A stretch of 64,000 nucleotides of DNA. Origin: Oceanibium sediminis. GTDB taxonomy: Bacteria; Pseudomonadota; Alphaproteobacteria; Rhodobacterales; Rhodobacteraceae. Of this stretch, positions 25,984-34,707 are shown piece after piece. The stretch lies in the NCBI RefSeq assembly GCF_003265325.1, contig NZ_QGNX01000004.1, positions 310,001 through 374,000 on the forward strand, given 5' to 3'. A model generated the notes under the pieces. The model was given only the letters and a program-made list of their open reading frames with translations. It made no database searches and was not told where the DNA came from. How positions within the stretch are numbered: position 1 is the first letter of the stretch; every line of letters starts with the position of its first letter. The translations under genes were made by a program, and so were the position numbers.

Positions 25984-26520
25984 TCAGGCTTCGCCCACCT
26001 CGCGCATGGTCTCCGCGAAGCGGCGGGCTTTCCTGACGTAGTTCGCGGCCGGAGTTTTCAGCCGCGCCCTGCCCTTTTCATCCAGCTGCCGGACGACCTT
26101 GCCGGGGCTGCCGAGGACAAGGCTGCCGTCGGGAATCTCGGCCCCCTCGGTGATCAGCGCCCCTGCGCCGATCAGGCAGTTCTTGCCGATCCGCGCACCG
26201 TTCAGGACGATGGCGCCCATCCCGATCAGCGAGCCGTCACCGATGGTGCAGCCGTGAACGATCGCCCGGTGACCGATGGTCACGTCACTGCCGACCGTCA
26301 CCGGAAACCCCGGATCGGTATGGATCATCACATGCTCCTGGACGTTGCTGCGGGGGCCGATGGCGATCTGCTCGTTATCCCCGCGCAGGACGGCGCCGAA
26401 CCAGATGCCGACATCTTCCCCGAGCGTGACATTGCCGATCACCGAGGCATCCGGTGCGATCCAGAGGCGATCCTTTTCGGGCAGTTGCGGCTGGTGATCC
26501 TCGAAAACATAGACGGGCAT
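25984..26520 (-). CDS. Gamma-carbonic-anhydrase-like hexapeptide protein (PaaY/CaiE-like)
   Basis: 178 residues, left-handed beta-helix of hexapeptide repeats ([20 protein letters not shown] and following) with a C-terminal helix. The zinc ligands of gamma-carbonic anhydrases are present: His67 (VMIHTD), His84 and His89 (GHRAIVHGC). Relatives include PaaY, a thioesterase of phenylacetate degradation, and CaiE of carnitine operons. In this operon, next to acyl-CoA-forming enzymes, a thioesterase or CoA-related role is at least as plausible as CO2 hydration. It lies 54 bp after the enolase-superfamily gene. Confidence 0.88.
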   Translation of the reverse strand: MPVYVFEDHQPQLPEKDRLWIAPDASVIGNVTLGEDVGIWFGAVLRGDNEQIAIGPRSNVQEHVMIHTDPGFPVTVGSDVTIGHRAIVHGCTIGDGSLIGMGAIVLNGARIGKNCLIGAGALITEGAEIPDGSLVLGSPGKVVRQLDEKGRARLKTPAANYVRKARRFAETMREVGEA

Positions 26521-26574
26521 TGGGGTTCCTCGCAGGTAACGGTCGGGCTTGGTCAGGACGGGCCGGGCGGCCTG

Positions 26575-27720
26575 TCAGTGAATCTCGCGGTGAAGGGTCT
26601 CGTAGGGAAGCAGCGCTTCGGGGATCCGCTCAACGCCCAGGCCCGGCGCCTGCGAACAGGTCCACATGCCGCCGTCCACCGGCTCCGCGTCGCCATAGAA
26701 TGCGGTGCGCAGCGGGTTCGGGTTCACGTCGACCTCCAGCGCGCCGTCCCCGCCGACCGCAGCAAGAAGCTCGGCCGAGGCGGTCAGCCCGAGGCCCCCG
26801 CCCAGAAAATGCGGGCAATAGCGCCGGTCCGCCCCGATCGCGGCCTGCGCGACCTCAAGACAGCCCGTGATGCCGCCCCATTTCGCCACATCCGGCTGGA
26901 TAACCCGCAGCGAGCCTGCCGCGATGGCGTCGGAAAACTCCTGCGTGCCGGCGAGGTTTTCGCCCCCCGCCAGCGTCACCCGGCTGAGCGCGGCAAGCTC
27001 GGCCCAGGTCGACGGGGCGGAAAAGACCGGGATCGGCTCTTCCAGCCACTCCAGGGGTATCTCGCCCAGGTCCGACAGGAACGCCGCCGCGGCACCGAAA
27101 TCCCAGGCCTGGTTGGCGTCGGCGGCAAGCTTCTCACCAGCGTCCAGCGCCCCGTGGACGGCGCGCAACGCGGCGATATCCGCCGCGCGGTCAAAGCCGA
27201 CCTTGAGCTTGAACATGCGATAGCCCGCGGCGCGCGCCGCCGGAACCATCCTGGCCGCCGCGCTGACCTGGATACCGCTGGCATAGGTCGGCACCCGGTC
27301 CGGCGCGTTGTCGTTTATGAAGTGCCGCAGGGGCTTGCCCGCCCGGCGCGCGAACAGGTCCCACAGCGCCATGTCGACACCGGCAATCACCTGGCGGAAC
27401 GGGCCCTGCTCGCCGCATTGCACGGCGCGGATATGGGAGTCCCGTTCGAGCGGGTGGAAAAGAACGCCCGGCTCACTGACCTTGCGCCCCAGGATCAGGG
27501 GCGCGAGGTCTTTTTCCAGCAGATTCACCCGGTGCTCCGCCCCTGCCGCGGGCCAGTTCGCCCATATCTCCCCCCAGCCGAAGGCGCCGTCCCGGTCCTC
27601 GATCCGAACGAATACGGCGGGCCGGTCGTACATCAGGCCGAATGACGTGGCGACCGGCGACTCGACCGGGCTGCGAAAGGCCCATGCGTCTATGCGGGCG
27701 ATATGCACTGAGGCATCCAT
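26575..27720 (-). CDS. Mandelate racemase/muconate-lactonizing enzyme family (MR-type)
   Basis: 381-residue enolase-superfamily enzyme that abstracts the alpha-proton of a carboxylate. MR-subgroup residues are all visible: Lys171-x-Lys173 (FKLKVG), metal ligands Asp201, Glu227 and Glu254 (ADANQAW, LEEP, GGENL), and the Asp277/His304 dyad (QPDVAKW, CPHFLGGG). A Glu329 near the C-terminus fits the electrophile position. Such enzymes racemise hydroxy acids or dehydrate acid sugars. In this cassette it could set the stereochemistry of, or dehydrate, the hydroxy acid before oxidation by the SDR or 3HCDH-type enzyme. Exact substrate unknown. Confidence 0.9.
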   Translation of the reverse strand: MDASVHIARIDAWAFRSPVESPVATSFGLMYDRPAVFVRIEDRDGAFGWGEIWANWPAAGAEHRVNLLEKDLAPLILGRKVSEPGVLFHPLERDSHIRAVQCGEQGPFRQVIAGVDMALWDLFARRAGKPLRHFINDNAPDRVPTYASGIQVSAAARMVPAARAAGYRMFKLKVGFDRAADIAALRAVHGALDAGEKLAADANQAWDFGAAAAFLSDLGEIPLEWLEEPIPVFSAPSTWAELAALSRVTLAGGENLAGTQEFSDAIAAGSLRVIQPDVAKWGGITGCLEVAQAAIGADRRYCPHFLGGGLGLTASAELLAAVGGDGALEVDVNPNPLRTAFYGDAEPVDGGMWTCSQAPGLGVERIPEALLPYETLHREIH

Positions 27721-27784
27721 AGGGGAACGTCCTTCTTCTTTCGGAGGGAGAGGGGGCCGGGCCCGTCGCGGACCCGGTGAGCGC

Positions 27785-28546
27785 TCAGAGCGTGAAGCCG
27801 CCGTCGATGATCAGGGACTGGCCCGTGATGTTCGCGGCACCGGCGCAGAGGAAGAAGATAGCCTCGGCCACATCCTCGGGCTCCGAGCGGCGCCCGAGCA
27901 CGGATTTCTCCTCGACCGAGCGCTTCTTTTCCTCGCTCCAGGCATCGGTCCACGGGCTGCGCACCTGGGAGGGGGCAACCGCATTCACGCGGACTTCCGG
28001 GCCCATGCCCCGCGCGAGCGAGCGCGTCAGGCTGACCAGCCCGGATTTGCTGGCGGCATAGGCGGTGGAGCTTCCCTGCTGGCCCATGCCGGCGGCCGAG
28101 GCGGTATTCACGATCGCACCCTTCGACGCGCGCAGCGCGGGCGCGGCGGCCCGGGCGCAGCGGAACGGGCCGATCAGGTTCGTCTGAAGGACGGCAGACC
28201 ACAACCCCTCGGTCATCGCGTCCAGGTCCTGCGGCGGTATCGGCTGCGGCGTGCCGGAGGTGCCCGCGTTGTTGATCAGGTAGTCGAGCCCGCCGAGCGC
28301 CTCGATCGCCGCGGCGACCATCTCTTCGGCCGACCCTGCCTTGGACACGTCGCCCGGAACGGGGATCACGTCCAGGTTTTCGCCCTGCAGGCGTTCGGCC
28401 TGACGCACCCCAGCCTCGTCGCCCGGCAGGTGGTTCAGGGCCACGCGCGCCCCGGCGCGGGCGAACATCTCGACGGTGGCCAGTCCGATCCCGGACGCCC
28501 CACCCGTAACAAGGACGCGTTTGCCGGTAAGATCTGCAGTAATCAT
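27785..28546 (-). CDS. Short-chain dehydrogenase/reductase
   Basis: 253 residues, classical SDR. The cofactor motif TGGASGIG is at 14-21, NNAG at 92-95, and the catalytic triad is Ser150-Tyr163-Lys167 (13 residues between Ser and Tyr as usual). A basic/acidic discriminator suggests NAD rather than NADP but is not decisive. It lies 14 bp after the 3-hydroxyacyl-CoA-dehydrogenase-type gene in the same operon. It probably oxidises a hydroxyl on the imported acid or on the BKACE product. 3-oxoacyl-ACP-reductase-like annotation would be generic only. Confidence 0.92.
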   Translation of the reverse strand: MITADLTGKRVLVTGGASGIGLATVEMFARAGARVALNHLPGDEAGVRQAERLQGENLDVIPVPGDVSKAGSAEEMVAAAIEALGGLDYLINNAGTSGTPQPIPPQDLDAMTEGLWSAVLQTNLIGPFRCARAAAPALRASKGAIVNTASAAGMGQQGSSTAYAASKSGLVSLTRSLARGMGPEVRVNAVAPSQVRSPWTDAWSEEKKRSVEEKSVLGRRSEPEDVAEAIFFLCAGAANITGQSLIIDGGFTL

Positions 28547-28560
28547 TCAGGTATCCTCTT

Positions 28561-29505
28561 TCAGTCTTGGTCGATCGCCGCGATGGCGGCCTTGAGTTTC
28601 AAAAGTTTGAGATCGCGCGCCCGGAGCAGGTCCTCGGGCTTCGCATCGTCGTAGTCGTAAAATCCCGCGCCGCTTTTCACGCCGGTGCGCCCCGCATCGA
28701 TCAGCCGATCAAGGGTGGCCGAGCCGCCCGTCGCCCGGGGCGGTTCATAGGTCCGGGCGCGCAAGCCATTGCGCATCATCTCAAGCCCCGTGAAGTCCGC
28801 CTTGCGCATGTGCCCCAGCAGTGCCATGCGCGCGGCAAGCCCGTCGCGCACCGCCATGTCGATCTGCTCGGGGGTGGCCATGCCCTCGTCGATCAGCCTG
28901 AGGCATTCGAGGTTGAGCGCGGCCTGAAGCCGGTTGGCGATGTAGCCCGGCAGGAACCGCTCGAACACCAGCACCGCCTTGCCGCACGCTTCGTACAGGT
29001 CCTGCACGCGGTGCATCACCTCGGGGTCGCACTCCGGCGCGGGCACCAGGTCCACGAGATCGATGATGTAGGGCGGCGTATACCAATGCGCGATGAGGGC
29101 GCGGGTCCGGCGCCGCTCGGGGATCAGGGGGAACACATCCAGAAACGAGGTATTGCTCGCCAGAACTGCGTCCACGGAGGCAAGGCGGTCAATCTCGGCG
29201 AAAAGTGCGGATTTCACGTCAGCGTTTTCCACCACCGCCTCGACGATCAACTCGCTGCCATCCAGCGCCTCAGCAAGGCTGGACACCGGCTGGATGCGGG
29301 CCTGCGCCGCTGCGGCCTCGGCGGTGCTGATCGTCCCCGCTTCCGCCAGGGTTTCCAGCGCCGCACCGATCCGCCCTTGCGCCACACTCAACGTCGGCGC
29401 GTGGGTGTCGGTCAGCCTGACGGCACATCCGCCCAAGGCGTGAACCACGGCAAGCGCGTGCCCCATCGTTCCGGCACCGAGCACGCTTACAGTCTGAAAA
29501 GTCAT
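28561..29505 (-). CDS. 3-hydroxyacyl-CoA dehydrogenase family enzyme (carnitine/gulonate dehydrogenase-like)
   Basis: 314 residues: Rossmann motif GAGTMG at 10-15, Ser120 in SNTS and catalytic His140 in AHWYTPPYIIDLVDLVP, then the C-terminal helical domain. Stand-alone members of this size often oxidise free beta-hydroxy acids (L-carnitine dehydrogenase, L-gulonate 3-dehydrogenase) rather than CoA esters. The ATG at 29505 has GGGGAAG 6 nt upstream; an ATG at 29526 overlapping the LacI stop is also in frame. Placed with a BKACE gene across the divergent promoter, it would supply the beta-keto acid, exactly as carnitine dehydrogenase does for its BKACE partner. Confidence 0.88.
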   Translation of the reverse strand: MTFQTVSVLGAGTMGHALAVVHALGGCAVRLTDTHAPTLSVAQGRIGAALETLAEAGTISTAEAAAAQARIQPVSSLAEALDGSELIVEAVVENADVKSALFAEIDRLASVDAVLASNTSFLDVFPLIPERRRTRALIAHWYTPPYIIDLVDLVPAPECDPEVMHRVQDLYEACGKAVLVFERFLPGYIANRLQAALNLECLRLIDEGMATPEQIDMAVRDGLAARMALLGHMRKADFTGLEMMRNGLRARTYEPPRATGGSATLDRLIDAGRTGVKSGAGFYDYDDAKPEDLLRARDLKLLKLKAAIAAIDQD

Positions 29506-29525
29506 GGAATTCTTCCCCTTGGTCA

Positions 29526-30566
29526 TCAGGTCGTGGCCCGCTCGATCAGGCGAAATCCAAGGTCGATCATCTCGCTCGGATGGTCCGGGTTCTCGAGGCG
29601 GGCAAGCAGGTGGCGCGCGACCTCGGCCCCCATCTCGTGATGGGGCGGGCGCAAGGTCGTCAGCGGCGGCTGGCTGAACCCCGAGGGGTCGAGATCGCCG
29701 TACCCGATGACGGCGATATCCTCCGGCACGCGCACGCCCATCGCAGAGAAGCCCGCCAGCGCGCCAATGGCGATCAGGTCCCCCGAGAAGGCGACGCCAT
29801 CGGCATCCGGGTGATCGCGGCGGATAACCTCGGACATCTTGTAGCCGGCATCGGCGTTGCGCCCTTCCAGCGACAGGACTTCGGCCGTCACCTCTGGATA
29901 ACGCTCGACCTCCCCCAGGAAAGCGGCGGCGCGGGCGGCGGCGCGGGGGTCGCGATCCAGCATATGTCCGGCGAAGATCAGGTTGCGCCGCCCCTTCTGG
30001 ATCAGGTGACGCGCCACCATCCGCCCCGCGACATCCATCGAGCAGCCGATGACGCTGTCGATCGGACGCTTGTCATAATCCCACATCTCGATCACCGGGC
30101 ACGGCGCGCGGGCCAGCAGAGCCGTCGAGCCGCGGCTGTGGTGCAGCCCGGTGACGATCAGCGCCATGGGGTTCCAGTCCAGGAAGGACTGGATCAGGCT
30201 TTCTTCCTGCGCCTGGTCGTATTCATGGACCCCGATCATCAGCTGGTGCCCCAGCGGCGCGATCTTGCCCGAGATCGACTGGATCGTCCGGCTGAAGAAG
30301 GCGTTCGTCAGGGTTGGAACGATGATCGCGATGATCGGCGTGCGCGCACCCGCCATGGAGCTTGCGATCCGGTTGCGCGAGTATCCGAGCCGGTCTGCGG
30401 CCGCGTGAACCCGCGCCAGGATGTCGGGCGAGACTGATTCCGGGTCCTTCAGCGCGCGCGACACCGATGCGGGGGAAACCCCCGCCGCCTGCGCAACCTC
30501 AGCCATCTTGACGCGCCCAGCAGCCGGTCCGGCCCGGTGAGATCTACGCCCTTCTGCATCCGCCAT
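29526..30566 (-). CDS. LacI-family transcriptional regulator
   Basis: 346 residues. The helix-turn-helix is at about 19-66 (MAEVAQAAGVSPASVSRALK) after an 18-residue basic extension, followed by the LacI effector domain. It is divergent from the second TTT operon and heads the minus-strand enzyme operon. Two GAAAGCGCT-type palindromes lie in the 204-bp divergent promoter, so it very likely controls both directions and its own synthesis. The 3HCDH-type start lies 20 bp after its stop. Confidence 0.93.
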   Translation of the reverse strand: MADAEGRRSHRAGPAAGRVKMAEVAQAAGVSPASVSRALKDPESVSPDILARVHAAADRLGYSRNRIASSMAGARTPIIAIIVPTLTNAFFSRTIQSISGKIAPLGHQLMIGVHEYDQAQEESLIQSFLDWNPMALIVTGLHHSRGSTALLARAPCPVIEMWDYDKRPIDSVIGCSMDVAGRMVARHLIQKGRRNLIFAGHMLDRDPRAAARAAAFLGEVERYPEVTAEVLSLEGRNADAGYKMSEVIRRDHPDADGVAFSGDLIAIGALAGFSAMGVRVPEDIAVIGYGDLDPSGFSQPPLTTLRPPHHEMGAEVARHLLARLENPDHPSEMIDLGFRLIERATT

Positions 30567-30589
30567 GCCAACATCTCCGCTTAATCCAT

Positions 30590-30601
30590 GAAAGCGCTAT
30601 C
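30590..30601. promoter_or_regulatory. LacI-type operator O1 (imperfect)
   Basis: GAAAGCGCTATC differs from the perfect palindrome at 30686 by one base. It lies 24 bp before the LacI start codon and is well placed to block transcription of the LacI/enzyme operon. Confidence 0.65.
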
Positions 30602-30685
30602 ATAGCTTTCACGGGTAGTGTTCGATCATTTATACCCATTAAATATGGCTTTTCAACACGAAATCCTCGGTATTAATATTTTCTT

Positions 30686-30697
30686 GAAAGCGCTTTC
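30686..30697. promoter_or_regulatory. LacI-type operator O2 (perfect)
   Basis: GAAAGCGCTTTC is a perfect 12-bp palindrome with the central CG typical of LacI-family operators. The centre-to-centre distance to O1 is 96 bp, so the two could be bridged by a tetramer or looped dimers. It lies 73 bp before the TctC start. Confidence 0.75.
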
Positions 30698-30770
30698 TTA
30701 GATTGCTAAGCCTTTCACCACGACTCGCGCCGAACGAATGCGGGCGCGAACAGAAAAAGGGAGAGATACA

Positions 30771-31742
30771 TTGAAAATTCACCGCATGCTTTGCGCCACC
30801 CGCCGGGAATTCGCCGCTGCCACGCTGGCGTTCGGGGCCCTCGCGATGCCGCTCCACGCACAGGACGCCTACCCTTCGGATACGGTCACCTTGCTGATTC
30901 CCTGGGCCGCGGGCGGCGCCACCGATGTCGCGGCGCGGGCCATCCAGCCGACGCTGGCCGAACAACTTGGCACCGACGTCATCATCAAGAACGTCTCCGG
31001 CGCTGCCGGCACCATCGGCACCGCTGAAGCGGCGCGGGCACGCCCGGATGGCTACACCGTGCTGGTGACGAGCGCGGGGCCCGTGGCAGTCCAGCCACAT
31101 CTGCGCAAACTTCCCTACGATCTCGACTCGTTCAAACCGGTCGGCCGGGTGTCGCTGACGCCGATGCTGACTATGGTCCCCCAAGACAGCCCCTACAACA
31201 CGATTGAAGAGCTGATCGCGGCGGCCAAGGAAAATCCCGGCCAGATCACCGCCGGCTCCTCGGGCGCGGGCACGCTGCCGCACCTGGCGATCCTGGCCCT
31301 GAACAAGGCCGCGGGGATCGAACTGAAGCACATCCCCTTCCAGGGCTCCAACGCCGCGATCAAGGAACTGCTGGGCGGCACCGTCGCGCTTTTCTCCGAC
31401 CAGTCCCAGTCGGCCCCCAAGTACGAGCTGAACGGCCTGCTGGCCTGGTCCGGCGAGCGGCTTGAGGAATATCCCGACGTTCCCACGATGAAGGACCTGG
31501 GCTACGATATCGAAATGGGCAACTGGATCGGCGTCTTCGTGCCCCTGGACACCCCCGAGGAAATCGCGACCGCGCTGAACGAGGCGCTGAACAACACGCT
31601 GAATGATCCTGAGGTGCTGCAGAACTTCGCCGACCTGTTGCTGGCGCCCTCGCCCACTTCGATCGAGGAGTTCGACGCCTTTGCCCGCGCGAACTACGAA
31701 TTCAGCCGCGAGATGTTGCAAGACGCCGGCCTGGTCCAGTAA
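30771..31742 (+). CDS. tctC: TTT transporter binding protein (TctC family)
   Basis: 323 residues if started at TTG 30771, which has GGGAG 7 nt upstream; an upstream ATG at 30738 lacks a site and would put 11 residues before the signal peptide. The N-terminus TRREFAAATLAFGA looks like a twin-arginine signal, cleaved near MPLHAQ. Family hallmarks: LIPWAAGGATDV near 41-52 and RPDGYTVLVTS near 90-100. It is the first gene of the TctC-TctB-TctA-BKACE operon, so the ligand is probably the acid degraded by this cassette. Confidence 0.93.
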   Translation: MKIHRMLCATRREFAAATLAFGALAMPLHAQDAYPSDTVTLLIPWAAGGATDVAARAIQPTLAEQLGTDVIIKNVSGAAGTIGTAEAARARPDGYTVLVTSAGPVAVQPHLRKLPYDLDSFKPVGRVSLTPMLTMVPQDSPYNTIEELIAAAKENPGQITAGSSGAGTLPHLAILALNKAAGIELKHIPFQGSNAAIKELLGGTVALFSDQSQSAPKYELNGLLAWSGERLEEYPDVPTMKDLGYDIEMGNWIGVFVPLDTPEEIATALNEALNNTLNDPEVLQNFADLLLAPSPTSIEEFDAFARANYEFSREMLQDAGLVQ

Positions 31743-31750
31743 CCGGCCCC

Positions 31751-31780
31751 GCGCGAGCCGGCCCGAAGGTCGGCTCGTGC
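31751..31780 (+). terminator. Stem-loop after TctC gene
   Basis: Arms 31751-31763 and 31768-31780 pair over 13 bp (two G-T wobbles) around a CGAA tetraloop, 8 nt after the TctC stop. No T-run follows. It sits before TctB, as expected for making binding protein in excess over membrane subunits. Confidence 0.65.
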
Positions 31781-31814
31781 AGCTTGAAGGCCCGGAAAAA
31801 CACAAAGGGGGGAA

Positions 31815-32285
31815 ATGCGGATGAAGACCGCAACGAGAGATACCATATTCGGCCTTGTGATGCTGGGGGCAAGCGGACTGTTGTGGCTTGAGACGACGCG
31901 CCCGCAATACGACGGCATACCGGCCCTGAACTACGGTTTCCCGCCGGACTTCTACCCCAAGATCCTTCTGGGAATCTGGGCCTTCGTATCGGTGCTTATC
32001 ATCGTGCGCAGCCGGATGATCGCGCAGGCCGAGGCGGAAGGCCTTCACCCTGGCAAGCTGGTCGTCTCAATGGCGGTGGTGGGTCTTTACTGCTGGCTCG
32101 TCGGTGTCATCGGCTTCCTGCTGGCGACCATCCCCTTCACCGGTCTTTTCATGGCGGTCCTGGGGTATCGGCGCCCGGTCGTGATGCTGGCCGTGACGGC
32201 CCTGTTCCCGGTTGGCGTCTGGTGGTTGATGAGCGGTCCCTTGCAGATCTTCCTGCCTGAATCGCCCTGGTTCAACTCGTTCTGA
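31815..32285 (+). CDS. tctB: TTT transporter small membrane subunit (TctB family)
   Basis: 156 residues with four hydrophobic segments (about 10-25, 45-65, 80-105, 115-140). A G-rich ribosome-binding site lies directly before the ATG at 31815; the in-frame ATG at 31821 has better spacing. It ends 11 bp before TctA. Same operon as the TctC gene upstream and the BKACE gene downstream. Confidence 0.9.
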   Translation: MRMKTATRDTIFGLVMLGASGLLWLETTRPQYDGIPALNYGFPPDFYPKILLGIWAFVSVLIIVRSRMIAQAEAEGLHPGKLVVSMAVVGLYCWLVGVIGFLLATIPFTGLFMAVLGYRRPVVMLAVTALFPVGVWWLMSGPLQIFLPESPWFNSF

Positions 32286-32296
32286 GGAGCTGAACG

Positions 32297-33808
32297 ATGG
32301 AAAACATTCTTAGCGCCGCGCAGCAACTCATGTCTCCGGCCGCCCTTGCCGCGATCGTCCTTGGCACCGTCTATGGCACCATCGTCGGTGCCCTGCCCGG
32401 CCTGGGCTCTGTCATCGCGATCACGATCGTCCTGCCGTTCACCTATTCGATGGACGCGATCCCCTCCATCGCGCTGGTCCTGGCGATCTACTGCTCGTCC
32501 GTCTACGGCGGCTCCCTTTCCGCGATCCTGATCAACACCCCCGGCACGCCGCAATCGGCGGCGACCCTGCTGGACGGCTACCCGATGACCCGCAAGGGCC
32601 GCGCCGCCGAGGCGATCGGATGGGCCACCATATCATCGGTTATCGGCGGGCTGTTCTCGGTCGCGGTGCTGATCATCGCCGCCCCCCAGCTGGCGCGGGT
32701 CGCCCTGCGCTTCGGCCCGATCGAGACGTTCGCCCTGATCTGCATGGCCCTGACCTGCATCGCCGGTGTGTCGCGCGGCAGCATCCTGAAAGGGCTGCTC
32801 GCGGGGATCCTCGGCCTGTTCCTCGCCACGGTCGGCGCGGACCCGATGACCGGCGCGATCCGCTTCGATTTCGGCGTGTTCAACCTCAGCGCTGGTGTGA
32901 GCCTGATCCCGGTCCTGGTCGGACTCTTCGCCCTGGCCGAGGTGTTCTGCCGCGCCGCCGAGCGGGCCGGAACCCCCATCCCCAAGACGGAAAGTAGCGG
33001 CTTCGTCGTCCCCCCGTTCCGCGAGTGGTGGCTGCGCAAGCGGACCCTGATCAAGAGCGCCGCCATCGGCACCTTCGTCGGGATCCTTCCGGGCACCGGC
33101 GCGTCCACCGCCTCGTTCATCGCCTATTCCGAGGCCAAGCGCTCGGGGCGTTTCCGCGACAAGTTCGGCACCGGCGAGCCGGAGGGCCTGATCGCGTCGG
33201 AAACCTCCAACAACGCCGTGACGGGCGGCGCGCTCGTCCCCACTCTGGCGCTCGGCATTCCCGGCGATCCGGTGACGGCCGTGGTCATGTCCACGCTCAT
33301 CATCCAGGGCATCCAGCCCGGCGTGCGGCTGTTCGCGGACAATGCCGACTTGATGAATGCGGCTTTTTTGGCGCTGATCCTGTGCAATCTGATGCTTCTG
33401 GTTGTGGCCGCCGCGGGCTCGCGCCTGTTGACGCGGGTGCTGTCGATGCCCGAACCGGTGCTGTTCACCATGGTGGTGGTGCTGTCGCTGGTCGGGTCCT
33501 ACGGGGTCAACGGGAACATGTTCGACGTGCTCGTGACCTTCATCGCCGGCATCGCGGGTGTTGCGTTCCGCTACATCGGCGTCCCGGTCGCCCCGATCGT
33601 GATCGGGCTCGTGCTGGGACCGATCTTCGAAGAAAGCCTGCGTCAGAGCCTGATCCTTACCGACGGCAGCTTCGGCGCGTTCTTCACCCTTTCCCATCCT
33701 ATCGCACTGGGACTCTTCGCTCTTGCCGCCCTGCTGATGGCCTTCGCCATCGCCACGGAAATTCGCGGCATGCAGCGCAAACCGGCGCCTGACGCCCCTG
33801 AAATTTGA
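32297..33808 (+). CDS. tctA: TTT transporter large membrane subunit (TctA family)
   Basis: 503 residues, 11-12 hydrophobic segments. The family stretch GTIVGALPGLGSVIAI lies near residue 30, GILPGTGASTASFIAYSEAK near 260 and LGIPGDPVTAVVMSTLI near 320. It works with the TctB and TctC products to import a carboxylate. The BKACE start is 20 bp after its stop, in the same operon. Confidence 0.95.
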   Translation: MENILSAAQQLMSPAALAAIVLGTVYGTIVGALPGLGSVIAITIVLPFTYSMDAIPSIALVLAIYCSSVYGGSLSAILINTPGTPQSAATLLDGYPMTRKGRAAEAIGWATISSVIGGLFSVAVLIIAAPQLARVALRFGPIETFALICMALTCIAGVSRGSILKGLLAGILGLFLATVGADPMTGAIRFDFGVFNLSAGVSLIPVLVGLFALAEVFCRAAERAGTPIPKTESSGFVVPPFREWWLRKRTLIKSAAIGTFVGILPGTGASTASFIAYSEAKRSGRFRDKFGTGEPEGLIASETSNNAVTGGALVPTLALGIPGDPVTAVVMSTLIIQGIQPGVRLFADNADLMNAAFLALILCNLMLLVVAAAGSRLLTRVLSMPEPVLFTMVVVLSLVGSYGVNGNMFDVLVTFIAGIAGVAFRYIGVPVAPIVIGLVLGPIFEESLRQSLILTDGSFGAFFTLSHPIALGLFALAALLMAFAIATEIRGMQRKPAPDAPEI

Positions 33809-33828
33809 AAACTAGAGGACACTCCAAG

Positions 33829-34707
33829 ATGAGCAAGAAGACCATTCTCACATGCGCCGTGAGCGGCAACATCACGACCACGGCGCAGGCGCCGGGCCTG
33901 CCGGTCACCCCGATCGATATCGCTGCCGCCGCGGTAGAGGCACAGAAGGCCGGCGCCGCCGTCGTCCATATCCACGTGCGCGACCTTCAGACCCAGGAAG
34001 GCAGCATGGACCTGAACCTCTACCGCGAGGTGGTGGACAGGATCCGCGACGCGGGTTCAGATGTCATCCTTAACCTGACCACAGGTGAAGGCGGGCGCTA
34101 CGTGCCCTCGCCCGACAACCCTCTCGTCCCCGTTGAAGGCACGACGCTGACCCTGCCCGAGAAGCGCATCGCCCATGTGTCCGCCCTGAAGCCGGAGATC
34201 TGCACCCTCGACTTCAACACCATGAACAACCGCAACTGGGTTGTTATGAACACCCCCACGACCCTTGAGCGCATGCTGGACGGGATAAATGACGCAGGGA
34301 CGGTACCGGAAGTCGAGATCTTCGATTCTGGTGACCTGAACCTCGCGAAGAATTTCATCTCCCGCGATCTGTTCAAGAAGCCGCCGATCTTCCAGATCGT
34401 CCTCGGCGTGAACTACGGCGCGGCCCCGAACCCCGAAACCCTGGCCTACCTGGTAAGCCAGCTTCCCGCCGGCTACACTTGGGCGGCCTTCGGGATCGGG
34501 CGTTTCGCGTTCCCCGCGGTCGCGCTGTCCTACTTGTCGGGCGGTCACGTGCGCATCGGGATGGAGGATACGATCTACCTGTCCAAGGGCGTTCCGGCCA
34601 CGTCGAACGCCCAGCTGGTCGAAAAGGCCGTGCGCATCGTCGAGGACCTGGGCGGCAGCATGGCCACCTCCGCCGAAGCGCGCGAGATCATCGGGCTGGA
34701 CAGCTAA
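33829..34707 (+). CDS. Beta-keto acid cleavage enzyme (BKACE, DUF849)
   Basis: 292-residue zinc TIM-barrel enzyme that cleaves a beta-keto acid with acetyl-CoA, giving acetoacetate and a shortened acyl-CoA. Zinc ligands His47 and His49 are in VHIHVRD, and the C-terminal motif HVRIGMED carries Arg242, Glu246 and Asp247 as in Kce. The N-terminal segment SGNITTTAQAPGLP has no acidic residue where Kce has Glu14, so it belongs to another substrate subgroup. The start at 33829 has GAGG 10 nt upstream. It is the last gene of the TTT operon, divergent from the dehydrogenase and acetoacetyl-CoA-synthetase operon, which together can form a complete route. Substrate unknown. Confidence 0.92.
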   Translation: MSKKTILTCAVSGNITTTAQAPGLPVTPIDIAAAAVEAQKAGAAVVHIHVRDLQTQEGSMDLNLYREVVDRIRDAGSDVILNLTTGEGGRYVPSPDNPLVPVEGTTLTLPEKRIAHVSALKPEICTLDFNTMNNRNWVVMNTPTTLERMLDGINDAGTVPEVEIFDSGDLNLAKNFISRDLFKKPPIFQIVLGVNYGAAPNPETLAYLVSQLPAGYTWAAFGIGRFAFPAVALSYLSGGHVRIGMEDTIYLSKGVPATSNAQLVEKAVRIVEDLGGSMATSAEAREIIGLDS

